A stretch of 35,680 nt of DNA from Terriglobia bacterium (GTDB taxonomy: Bacteria > Acidobacteriota > Terriglobia > Bryobacterales > Bryobacteraceae), in NCBI GenBank assembly GCA_025350105.1, contig JANXYJ010000059.1, positions 1 through 35,680 on the forward strand. Direction: 5' to 3'. The position numbers were made by a program, and so were the translations under genes. Shown here in pieces: positions 6,797 through 14,835 of the stretch. Numbering within the stretch: position 1 is the stretch's first letter; each line of letters begins with the position of its first letter. The notes below the pieces were generated by a model. That model was not told where the DNA came from. It searched no databases and saw only the letters and a program-made list of their open reading frames with translations.

Positions 6797-7558
6797 TTAG
6801 AAGGACAATCCCAACAGGAAACTGGCCTCGTTCTGGTTGGTGTGAAACGCCGATCCTGCCGATCCAGCAACGATGAAGCCTGACACCGGTACAAGCGCAA
6901 GGACGCCAGTGGTAGAACCCGAGAGCGGCGAAAACCAGTGGCTGAAGCGGAATTCCGGCCGCAGGTGATGATGTAGAAGTGGCAGGTCAACGCCAGCGCC
7001 CGCGGTGAACCCCGCCAGCGTACCTCCGCCTCCGGATATATTTTGCGAGCTCGATACCGTGGTGCCTCCACTGATACCGATCGATTGGGAAGTGCCCTGA
7101 CTATTTCCTATCCATGAAATGCTCGGGCCTACTTCCGTAAACAACTTGGTCTTTGAAAGCGTCCAATTGTATTGGACTAACATCGGAAATTGCCAGCGAT
7201 TTGCGGAGGTTTGTTGAAAACTCCGGCTATAAAACAATGTCGATGTAGGTGAACTGGGAGTTGAACTCACCGTCAAGTGATCGTAATCAACACGCTGGTA
7301 AATGGCGTCGAATTCCAAGCCGAACCCTTTCGGCAGATCCACGCGAAATGCCGGGCCGATCAACAAGCGCTTGGTAACGGAATGATAGGAATCCACGGAA
7401 GACCTCGCCGCATTGCTCGAACTATAGAAACTTGACGAAAGGGTATCGGTAAACGGGACTCCGGCTTCGACGCCTACGTGAAAGCGCGGCTGGCCGAGAA
7501 CCACCGCCGGGAAACAACTGGTGATTAAAGCAATTACCGGTAAAAATCGCGAAGTCAT
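6797..7558 (-). CDS. Secreted protein, probable small outer-membrane beta-barrel
   Basis: A 253-residue protein with a signal peptide (MTSRFLPVIALITSCFPAVVLG-Q). It then has alternating polar/hydrophobic stretches (RFHVGVEAGVPF, GFGLEFDAIYQRVDYDHL, WQFPMLVQYNWT, KLFTEVGPSISWIG) and a terminal segment ending in Phe (EASFLLGLSF). That pattern is typical of 8-stranded outer-membrane beta-barrels recognised by the BAM complex. No specific family is recognised. Ser/Thr/Gly-rich loops (GGTTVSSSQNISGGGG) fit surface-exposed loops. The ATG at 7558 is preferred over 7609 because it directly begins the signal peptide and a TATACT box ends five bases before it. Confidence 0.72.
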   Translation of the reverse strand: MTSRFLPVIALITSCFPAVVLGQPRFHVGVEAGVPFTDTLSSSFYSSSNAARSSVDSYHSVTKRLLIGPAFRVDLPKGFGLEFDAIYQRVDYDHLTVSSTPSSPTSTLFYSRSFQQTSANRWQFPMLVQYNWTLSKTKLFTEVGPSISWIGNSQGTSQSIGISGGTTVSSSQNISGGGGTLAGFTAGAGVDLPLLHHHLRPEFRFSHWFSPLSGSTTGVLALVPVSGFIVAGSAGSAFHTNQNEASFLLGLSF

Positions 7559-7600
7559 GCCCAAGTATATCACGCTGTCAAACGGCTTATAATACCGTCC
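7559..7600. promoter_or_regulatory. Divergent promoters, beta-barrel / M20 peptidase
   Basis: A 42-bp gap. A perfect TATAAT at 7588-7593 ends seven bases before the M20 ATG at 7601. On the minus strand, TATACT (plus 7564-7569) ends five bases before the beta-barrel ATG. A TTGACA also occurs on the minus strand, but only six bases from TATACT, so it cannot act as the -35 of that box. Good -35 elements are not evident. Confidence 0.55.
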
Positions 7601-9118
7601 ATGAGGCATATTTGCTTTCTGTTAATCGGGACAGCGGCATTCAGCTCCGGCCAAGTATTCACGCCCAGCAACCCCGCGGCCCTGGCCGCTCGTCAATATC
7701 GCCAGCAGCACGAGCGTCCCATCGTTGACGAGTTCATTTCTCTCCTGGCGATTCCCAACATCGCCAGCGACGGCGTCAACATCAAACGCAACGCCGACTT
7801 CATCGCGCAGATGCTGCAGAAGCGCGGGATCACGCCGCGGCTGATTACCGTACCCGGAGCTAATCCCGTTGTATTCGGCGAGATCAAAACGCCCGGTGCT
7901 ACACGCACCATCGTCTTGTACGCGCACTACGACGGGCAGCCGCTGGATCCCAAGGAATGGGCCACGCCTCCGTTCACCCCGGCGCTGCGCGACAAACAAT
8001 ATGAGAAAGACGGCCAAGTGATTTCGTTGCCCGCCTCTGGGGTCCGCTTCAATCCGGAATGGCGATTGTATGCGCGCGGGGCCGCCGACGACAAAGCCCC
8101 CATCGTGGCCATAATGGCCGCGCTCGACGCGATCAAAAGCGCCGGACTGAAAACAAAATCCAATCTCAAGTTTGCGTTCGAAGGCGAAGAAGAAGCAGGA
8201 TCGCCGAATTTTGAGAAGATTCTAGCCGCGAATAGGGAACTGTTCGCCGGCGACGTGTGGCTATCCTGCGATGGCCCTCTGCACCAGAGCCGGCGCCAGC
8301 TGCTTACCTTTGGTGACCGAGGGATCAGCACAGTAGATCTCACTGTCTATGGCCCGCGCGGCGAGTTGCACAGCGGTCACTACGGAAATTGGGCTCCCAA
8401 TCCTGCGATGATGTTGGCGCGGCTATTGACCTCGATGAAGGACGACAATGGCCGCGTACTTATCGATCACTTCTATGACGGAATCGAACCGTTGAGCGAA
8501 TCGGAAAAGCGCGCCGTCGCCGAGGCCCCCGACATGGGTCCTGAATTAATGCGCGAGTTGTGGCTGGGCGCCACTGAAAACGCACCGCGAAAACTGGCGG
8601 AGCTGATCACCGTGCCTTCCTTGAACATTCGCGGCATGGCGAGCTCCCGCGTGGGTAACCAAGCATCGAACGTGATCCCCGCAACGGCCACGGCGACGAT
8701 TGACATGCGGCTAGTAAAAGGGATGAAAGCGGACCAGACGGCTAACCGCTTCATTGAACATGTTCGCAGGCAGGGGTACTTCGTGGTCGATCACGAACCA
8801 ACGGCCGAAATCAGGCTATCTCATCCAAAGGTTGCATGGATTGTGAGGGGCCACGCAGAAAACCCACATCGCCTGTCCATGGATCTGCCGGTTTTCCAGG
8901 ATGTCATCCGCACGGTGGAAAGCGCACGTGGACCAACGGTAAAGACGCCAAACTCTGGCGGCACGGGACCGGATGCTGCTGGACAAACTTTGGGAATTCC
9001 CGAAGTGTCTGTACCCATCGGCAATCACGACAACAATCAGCACAGCTACAACGAAAACCTGCGCATTCAAAATTTGTGGGATGGCATTGAACTGATGGCT
9101 GCGCTACTAACCATGTAG
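7601..9118 (+). CDS. Secreted M20-family metallopeptidase / dipeptidase
   Basis: A 505-residue protein with a short signal peptide (cleavage near residue 17) and a complete M20 dizinc peptidase layout. The metal ligands are His109 with Asp111 in YAHYDGQ, Asp163 in GAADDK, the Glu196/Glu197 pair (catalytic base and ligand) in EGEEEAG, Asp224 in LSCDGP, and a C-terminal His481 in NQHSYNE. A dimerisation (lid) domain lies between about residues 225 and 390 (LHSGHYGNWAPNP). It probably hydrolyses dipeptides or N-acyl amino acids in the periplasm; family members are too varied to name a substrate. It is followed nine bases downstream by the VOC gene. Confidence 0.88.
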   Translation: MRHICFLLIGTAAFSSGQVFTPSNPAALAARQYRQQHERPIVDEFISLLAIPNIASDGVNIKRNADFIAQMLQKRGITPRLITVPGANPVVFGEIKTPGATRTIVLYAHYDGQPLDPKEWATPPFTPALRDKQYEKDGQVISLPASGVRFNPEWRLYARGAADDKAPIVAIMAALDAIKSAGLKTKSNLKFAFEGEEEAGSPNFEKILAANRELFAGDVWLSCDGPLHQSRRQLLTFGDRGISTVDLTVYGPRGELHSGHYGNWAPNPAMMLARLLTSMKDDNGRVLIDHFYDGIEPLSESEKRAVAEAPDMGPELMRELWLGATENAPRKLAELITVPSLNIRGMASSRVGNQASNVIPATATATIDMRLVKGMKADQTANRFIEHVRRQGYFVVDHEPTAEIRLSHPKVAWIVRGHAENPHRLSMDLPVFQDVIRTVESARGPTVKTPNSGGTGPDAAGQTLGIPEVSVPIGNHDNNQHSYNENLRIQNLWDGIELMAALLTM

Positions 9119-9127
9119 GATGAAAAC

Positions 9128-9538
9128 ATGCCGCTGGGCAAACTGGATCACTATTCCGTCCGCAGCACCCGCTTACAGGAGACCGTTCAGTTCTACACGC
9201 AGGTATTGGGCCTCGAAACCGGCTATCGTCCGGAGTTCAAATTCCCGGGCGTGTGGCTCTACAACGCAGGTCAAGCGGTTGTCCACGTCGTTGGCATTGA
9301 TCGATCCAATCCTCAAGCGCTTGTCGATTATCTGGGCGAAAAAGCCTTGACCGAAGCGGACGAAACCGGAAGTATCGATCACATTGCGTTCGTCGCCCAG
9401 GATTTCGCGGGCACGAAAGCTCACTTTACCGCCGCCGGTTGCGCGTTCCGCGAACGAATGGTTCCCAGTATGAACCTGGCGCAGTTGTTTCTGGAGGACC
9501 CCAACGGCGTCACGATTGAACTGAACTTCCCTGGCTGA
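9128..9538 (+). CDS. VOC-superfamily protein (glyoxalase/dioxygenase fold)
   Basis: A 136-residue protein of the vicinal oxygen chelate fold made of two beta-alpha-beta-beta-beta modules. Candidate metal ligands are His8 (KLDHYSV), His53 (VVHVVG), His85 (SIDHIAFV) and Glu131 (GVTIELNF), the expected positions for a metal-binding VOC enzyme. It is a single domain, shorter than extradiol dioxygenases, so a small lyase/isomerase or resistance-type role is more likely than ring cleavage. AGGA seven bases upstream of the ATG gives a usable ribosome binding site. It is nine bases behind the M20 peptidase gene, so the two are probably cotranscribed. Confidence 0.83.
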   Translation: MPLGKLDHYSVRSTRLQETVQFYTQVLGLETGYRPEFKFPGVWLYNAGQAVVHVVGIDRSNPQALVDYLGEKALTEADETGSIDHIAFVAQDFAGTKAHFTAAGCAFRERMVPSMNLAQLFLEDPNGVTIELNFPG

Positions 9539-9621
9539 CCCGGCGGCCTTGCCGTTGCTTGCTCACCACTACTGCGTAAATGGGCACTCAGCCTTGGTAA
9601 GATTGCGGTGAAAAGACCCTT

Positions 9622-11706
9622 ATGATTTTTGAAGATGGATCGGACACCACTCTCGCGGCACGCCAGTTGCTCCTATCGAACAAGGACCACCTGAATTGTC
9701 CTCATCTGGAACTGCTAGGCCTGCCGCAGTTTTTGGAGCGCGCGCAAGCCGTCCGGCTCACCCGGCACGAAAAGGAAACGCTGGTGGAACAGGCCACCAT
9801 CTTGATCGATCAATTCTATGCCCACCTGCCGTTCAAGCGCGCCCGTTACGCCACCGACCCGGTGCAGCGTTTCCGCCTCTTACTCGCGCAATTGGACCAT
9901 CATCCCAACGACCGCACTTTTCACGACCAGATGATCCAGGCGTTTCTGCGCCTGCGCGATGCCCATACTTATTACGGCCTGCCCGCCCCCTATCGCGGAT
10001 CTTTTGCGTTCCTCCCGTTTCGCATGGATTGCTTCGGCGAGCCGCGCCATCGCAAATTTCTAGTCACCAATGTTCTGGATGGTTTCGATCATCCGCGTTT
10101 TGGCGTGGGCGCGGAAATCATCCTTTGGCAAGGAATGCCCCTGGAATTGGCCATTGAACGCGAAGCCGACCGCGGCTTCGGCTGCAATCGCGCCGCCCGC
10201 TTCGTGCGCGGCATGAAGCAGATGACCAAGCGCGACCTCACGCTCGCCTTGCCGCCCGACGAATATTCCGTGGTGCTGCAGTACATTCCTTACAAAGACG
10301 GGCCTAGCAAAGGCAGCCCGGAACAATTTTGCATTGCACTGCCCTGGTCCGTTGCCATGGCCTTCCTGCCGGAGATCCAACGCGTCACTTCGCGGTCCAG
10401 CCTGAATCAGTCACTGGCGGAACTGAAACAATTAAGCCAGATTCTGTTCCATCGTCAAATGATGGCGCCGGCCGCCCAGGCCAACCCCGATGCGGTCTCC
10501 CGCTTTCCGCAGGTTTTTGACTTTCAATATACCGGCGGCCTGCGCCAGCCCAACGGCATCAACCCCCAGGATTTGCGTGACCCGGCCAATCCCGACAAGA
10601 AATTCGGCTACCTGCGCATCAAAACCTTTGAACTCGATCCCGCCGACGAAAACGCCGACGCCTTCGTCGAGGAGTTTAAACGCATTCTGGAACAGATGCA
10701 GCAGAAAGCCCCGCACGGCCTGATTCTCGACGTCCGCTCCAATCCCGGCGGCGTCATCGCGGCGGCCGAGCGCATCCTGCAATTGATGACCCCCGTTAAA
10801 ATCGAGCCCGCGCGCTTTCACTTCATCAACAGCCAGTTCACCCGCCAGATTGCCTATTCCATGAAGGACGCCGAAAGCAATGTGCTCACCGAAGGTCAAA
10901 AAGAATGGCACCCTTGGGTGATGGACCTGCTGTCCTCGGTCACCAGCGGCGATTTCGTCACCGCCGGGCGCACCCTCACCGATCCCAATCTGGCCAACGG
11001 CGAAGTGCGCTGCTATCAGGGCCCGGTGACGCTGTTAATCGATGCCTCCTGCTACAGCGCCACCGATATTTTCGCCGCGGGCTTTCAGGACCACGGCATC
11101 GGATCCATCATCGGCGTGGACGAAAATACCGGCGGCGGCGGCGCCAATCGCTGGACCCATGCCGAACTCCTTGAAAAACTCCAGGGCGTTGCGCCTCACG
11201 TTCCCTTGAGAAAATTACCCCGCGACGCCCAGATCGGCGTCGCCATTCGCCGTTCTTCCCGCGTGGGCCGTTACGCCGGAAGTTTTCTCGAAGACGAAGG
11301 CGTGAAACGCGAATTCGCCCACATCGCCACGCGAAACGATATCCTGAACAATGATCAGGACCTGCTGGCCTTCGCCTGTAGCAAACTGGGAGCGGAACCC
11401 ATTCGGTCGCTGACAATCGTGAAGGCCGAAATTCTGGAGGATGACGGCGTCAGTTTGATTGTGGAAACCTTCAATCTCTTTCGCATCGATTGTTTTGTGG
11501 ATGGCTTTCAACAATGCTCTTTCGCGGTGCACGACGGCGTAAATGTATTTTGGGTTCCCACTGGCGGCCTGCCCTTTCTTCCGCCCAGCCAGATTCGCGT
11601 GGAAAGCTACGCCAAAATCACCGACGAGTTGGTGGGCGTGGAATTGAAACTGGTGGGCAACGCCACTTTCAAGTTTGTTTCGTCCACGGCGGTGGCCGCT
11701 CCATGA
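9622..11706 (+). CDS. S41-family (tail-specific-like) peptidase, apparently cytoplasmic
   Basis: A 694-residue protein with no signal peptide. The S41 core is in the middle: GLILDVRSNPGG at 366-377 is the family's central strand motif, and DASCYSATD (474-482) holds the likely nucleophile Ser479 followed by Ala-Thr-Asp, where the family usually has Ser-Ala-Ser-Glu. ENTGGGGANRW (501-511) is the glycine-rich segment after it. About 300 residues precede the core and roughly 180 follow; I recognise no PDZ domain in either, although residues 150-180 (GVGAEIILWQGMPL) resemble a degenerate one. The kinase/TPR gene starts 73 bp downstream on the same strand, so a shared signalling role is possible. 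Substrate is unknown. Confidence 0.8.
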   Translation: MIFEDGSDTTLAARQLLLSNKDHLNCPHLELLGLPQFLERAQAVRLTRHEKETLVEQATILIDQFYAHLPFKRARYATDPVQRFRLLLAQLDHHPNDRTFHDQMIQAFLRLRDAHTYYGLPAPYRGSFAFLPFRMDCFGEPRHRKFLVTNVLDGFDHPRFGVGAEIILWQGMPLELAIEREADRGFGCNRAARFVRGMKQMTKRDLTLALPPDEYSVVLQYIPYKDGPSKGSPEQFCIALPWSVAMAFLPEIQRVTSRSSLNQSLAELKQLSQILFHRQMMAPAAQANPDAVSRFPQVFDFQYTGGLRQPNGINPQDLRDPANPDKKFGYLRIKTFELDPADENADAFVEEFKRILEQMQQKAPHGLILDVRSNPGGVIAAAERILQLMTPVKIEPARFHFINSQFTRQIAYSMKDAESNVLTEGQKEWHPWVMDLLSSVTSGDFVTAGRTLTDPNLANGEVRCYQGPVTLLIDASCYSATDIFAAGFQDHGIGSIIGVDENTGGGGANRWTHAELLEKLQGVAPHVPLRKLPRDAQIGVAIRRSSRVGRYAGSFLEDEGVKREFAHIATRNDILNNDQDLLAFACSKLGAEPIRSLTIVKAEILEDDGVSLIVETFNLFRIDCFVDGFQQCSFAVHDGVNVFWVPTGGLPFLPPSQIRVESYAKITDELVGVELKLVGNATFKFVSSTAVAAP

Positions 11707-11723
11707 AGCAACTGTTCCTGCAT

Positions 11724-11763
11724 GATCGTGCCCATCACCAAACGATCGCTTGCGATCGTGCCC
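11724..11763. repeat. Imperfect 30-bp repeat with an 18-bp palindrome in the kinase leader
   Basis: GATCGTGCCC occurs at 11724-11733 and again at 11754-11763, each followed by a similar A/C-rich segment ending in CAA(A)CGA. Between them lies a perfect inverted repeat, ACGATCGC-TT-GCGATCGT (11742-11759), 20 bp upstream of the kinase ATG. It could be an operator or an mRNA hairpin close to the start codon. Confidence 0.6.
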
Positions 11764-11779
11764 GATAACCAACGAAGCC

Positions 11780-14389
11780 ATGACCGGGCGCACCATCTCC
11801 CACTACCGCATCGGCGAGCAGCTCGGCAAGGGCGGCATGGGAGTTGTGTACAAGGCTCACGACGCCCAGCTTGATCGCACCGTCGCGTTGAAATTCCTGG
11901 CGGCCGGCGCGGTGGCCGAAGTGGACCAAAAGCGCTTCATCGCTGAAGCCCAGTCCGCCGCGCGCCTGCATCATCCCAACATCTGCCCCATCTACGAAAT
12001 CAGCCAGCATGAAGGACAGATGTTCTTCGCCATGGCTTACGTGGAGGGCAAAACCATCAGCCAAATGCTCCACGCCGCGCCTTTGGGTTTCGATACCGCC
12101 GTGGACATCGCCATCCAAGTGGCCAGCGGCCTGGAAGCCGCCCACCGCAACGGCGTCATCCATCGCGATATCAAAAGCGCCAACATTGCCGTCGACGCGG
12201 ACGGCCACGCCTGGATTCTGGATTTTGGCGTAGCTTTACGCGAACACGCCGATCACCTCACCGCGCCCGGCGGGGCCGTGGGCACGCCCGCCTACATGTC
12301 CCCCGAACAGGCCCGCGGCATGGCGGTGGACCATCGCACGGACCTCTGGTCGCTTGGCATTTTGCTGTTTGAAATGCTCACCGGCCACCTGCCGTTTCAT
12401 CGCACCAGCCAATACAACGTACTGCACGCAATCGTCACCGAGGACGCCCCGCCCATCTCAACGTTGCAACCTGGTCTGCCAGCATCGGTGGGTCTTTTTC
12501 TTATTAAGGCGTTAGCAAAAGATCCCAACCAGCGTTGGCAATCGGCGGCGCAGATGACGGCCGAACTCCGCCAGCTTCGCGCCGCTCGTTCCGACGCCAC
12601 GCAAACCATGGCCAATCCCTACTACAGCGCCAGCAACATCGCGCACGCTTCGCAGGCCCCTCTTCCATCACCCGCCCTAGCGCAGCCGCCTGTGAACCAA
12701 GCACCGCCAACCAAAAAACGCTACGCCCTGATCGCCGCTCTGCTTGTTCTGGGCATTGCCGGTGGATTTCTTGCCGCCCGCTCTACGCTCTTCACGCACG
12801 CACTGCCCGAGGAAAAACGCATCGCCGTACTACCTCTTTCCGTGGTCGGCAATGACTCCGGCGTGCAGACTCTCGCCGATGGTCTGGTCGAAACCTTAAC
12901 CTCCAAGCTCAGCCAGATCGAAGAGTTTCAGGGCAAGCTGATGGTCGTGCCCGCCAGCGAAATCCGCGGCCGCCACATCACCAGCGCCGAAGCAGCCCTC
13001 CGCATCTACGGAGCCAACCTCGTCATCAGTGGCAGCGCTCAGCGTTGGAGCGATCGCATTCAGTTCACCCTCAACCTGGTCGACACCGCCACTGTGCGGC
13101 AGATTGCATCGCGCACCTTCGACTTCGACGCCACCAAACCCATCGCCCTCCGCGACGGAGCCGTCACCGGCGCCGTCCGCCTGCTCTCCCTGAAGCTCAC
13201 GCCGCAATCCACCAGCTCCCTCGACGCCGGCGAAACCTTTACACCTGGTGCTTACGCGCAATATCTGGAAGGCGTGGGCTATCTCGCGCGTTACGACATC
13301 AGCGGCAACACTGACCGCGCCATCGCCAGCCTAACCAACGCAACCCGCCTCGACGCCAACTACGCCCTGGCTTTCGCCGCGCTCGGGCAGGCGCATTGGC
13401 GGAAAGCCGAGCGGGAAAGAAGCCCAACCGAAGCTCAACTAGCGCTGGACAATATTCAGAAGGCAATCCGGCTGGACCCGAAGGGAATCGATGCCCGCGT
13501 CAAACTCGGCGGAATATACAGCCAAAGCGGCCGGACCCGCGACGCGATCCAGGAGATGCAAAACGTCCTACGTCTGGCCCCTGAAAACGCCGACGCGTAT
13601 CGCGTGATAGGACAAGCCTATGAGGCTGAACATCAGTATGATCAGGCGGAAATGGCTTATCGGGAGGCGATTCAGCGGCAACCGGCGAATTGGTTTGGGC
13701 ACGCTACGCTTGGGCTTTTTTACATCCAACGAGGTCGCAACGCCGACGCCCGTGCTGAATACGAAGCCGCGCAGAGGCTCACGCCAGACAACGAAATCGT
13801 CTATCGCAATCTCGCTGGTATCGAACTGAAGACCGGTAATTTTCAGCGCGCATCCGACATGATTAGTAAGGCGATCAGGTTTGAGCCGAAGACAGAAACC
13901 TACTCACTGTTGGGGACTGCCTACTACTATCAGCGTCGATTCAAGGAAGCTGCCGATGCTTTAAACTCGGGAATCGCGCTTGATTCGGGGCAATATATTA
14001 TTTGGGGAAATCTGGGGACCGTATACCGTCATTTACCGGGGAACCAGCAAAACGCTAAAGAGGCCTTCGAAAAGGCAATCTCACTGGCTGGAAAAACACT
14101 TCAGGTGCTAAAATCCGAGGACGATAGAACACACGCTAATCTCGCCGAATATTGGGCCAAATTAGAAAATAAATCGAAAGCGATGGCCGAAATTTCCCGG
14201 ATTCCCACCATCGCGCGGCGCGCCTATATGGATCGGATCGTACTCGCTTATGAGCTGGCGGGCAACAGGAAACAGGCCGTCGCTGCCGTAAAATCGCTGC
14301 CGCCCGATGACGCGGCACTCGTGTTCCTAAAGAGCGATCCGGATCTGGAATCGCTTTGGGGCGATCCTGCACTTGCTTCTGCTAAATAG
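11780..14389 (+). CDS. Membrane Ser/Thr protein kinase with TolB-like and TPR domains
   Basis: An 869-residue protein. The Hanks-type kinase domain occupies about residues 8-270: Gly loop GKGGMG (16-21), ATP-anchoring Lys38, HRD (128-130) within VIHRDIKSAN, DFG (148-150) and SPEQ (174-177). All catalytic residues are present, so it should be active. A Pro/Gln linker leads to one membrane span (about 315-333). Outside it follow a TolB/FlgO-like segment (RIAVLPLSVVGND... to about 450) and then roughly eight TPR-type helix pairs to the C-terminus. This kinase-TM-TolB-TPR architecture is frequent in Acidobacteriota, where the extracytoplasmic part is thought to sense or scaffold. The ATG at 11780 begins the conserved kinase N-terminus; one at 11750 adds ten residues inside the repeat. 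Codon use appears to change in the TPR part. Confidence 0.9.
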   Translation: MTGRTISHYRIGEQLGKGGMGVVYKAHDAQLDRTVALKFLAAGAVAEVDQKRFIAEAQSAARLHHPNICPIYEISQHEGQMFFAMAYVEGKTISQMLHAAPLGFDTAVDIAIQVASGLEAAHRNGVIHRDIKSANIAVDADGHAWILDFGVALREHADHLTAPGGAVGTPAYMSPEQARGMAVDHRTDLWSLGILLFEMLTGHLPFHRTSQYNVLHAIVTEDAPPISTLQPGLPASVGLFLIKALAKDPNQRWQSAAQMTAELRQLRAARSDATQTMANPYYSASNIAHASQAPLPSPALAQPPVNQAPPTKKRYALIAALLVLGIAGGFLAARSTLFTHALPEEKRIAVLPLSVVGNDSGVQTLADGLVETLTSKLSQIEEFQGKLMVVPASEIRGRHITSAEAALRIYGANLVISGSAQRWSDRIQFTLNLVDTATVRQIASRTFDFDATKPIALRDGAVTGAVRLLSLKLTPQSTSSLDAGETFTPGAYAQYLEGVGYLARYDISGNTDRAIASLTNATRLDANYALAFAALGQAHWRKAERERSPTEAQLALDNIQKAIRLDPKGIDARVKLGGIYSQSGRTRDAIQEMQNVLRLAPENADAYRVIGQAYEAEHQYDQAEMAYREAIQRQPANWFGHATLGLFYIQRGRNADARAEYEAAQRLTPDNEIVYRNLAGIELKTGNFQRASDMISKAIRFEPKTETYSLLGTAYYYQRRFKEAADALNSGIALDSGQYIIWGNLGTVYRHLPGNQQNAKEAFEKAISLAGKTLQVLKSEDDRTHANLAEYWAKLENKSKAMAEISRIPTIARRAYMDRIVLAYELAGNRKQAVAAVKSLPPDDAALVFLKSDPDLESLWGDPALASAK

Positions 14390-14487
14390 ATCCAGATCGC
14401 CCCCGCGCTAATTACTGCCGCCGCACGAGAATGCAACAGCGAATGAGAGGCTTTTAGAAATGATGGGAAGAGAAGCGGATAAGTGGG

Positions 14488-14670
14488 CTAATTCCCGATA
14501 TTCGGGTCTGGCGCCACGCCTGGCAATCCCAGAATCATCAGCAGCATATTGGCGGCTTTCACGATATCGGCCCGTACGGCTTTGGGATCAAATGCCTCTT
14601 CTCGAATCGCCTGCTGCAAAATTCCAATGGCCTGGGCAATTTTGGCTCTTTCGGTGTCGTTGGGCTGCAT
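14488..14670 (-). CDS. 60-aa orphan protein
   Basis: A 60-residue predicted protein, mainly helical (ERAKIAQAIGILQQAIREEA and ADIVKAANMLLMIL) with a Gly/Pro tail. I recognise no family. The case for a real gene is a good Shine-Dalgarno, TAAGGAGT (plus-strand 14675-14682), a few bases before the ATG, and its position alone in the gap between two same-strand kinase genes but on the opposite strand. It is divergent from the PEGA kinase and convergent with the TPR kinase. Confidence 0.6.
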   Translation of the reverse strand: MQPNDTERAKIAQAIGILQQAIREEAFDPKAVRADIVKAANMLLMILGLPGVAPDPNIGN

Positions 14671-14824
14671 ACAAACTCCTTAGCTTTGTCGTCCACTCGT
14701 CGTTGTCCATGCTTGGTCCACGCAATGCTTGGCATCGGCCAACGCGCGCTAGCAGTATAGCATCGCCGCGCAATACGCCCCAAAAACCGCGTCCCGCCCT
14801 CACGAAATAGTACCTCCAGTACGA

Positions 14825-14835
14825 TAAACTATGTA
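14825..14835 (+). promoter_or_regulatory. Candidate -10 box of the PEGA kinase gene
   Basis: TAAACT at 14825-14830 ends five bases before the GTG at 14836, giving a possible leaderless start. An ATG at 14831 is followed at once by TAG and cannot be the start. No clear -35 box is seen. Confidence 0.4.
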
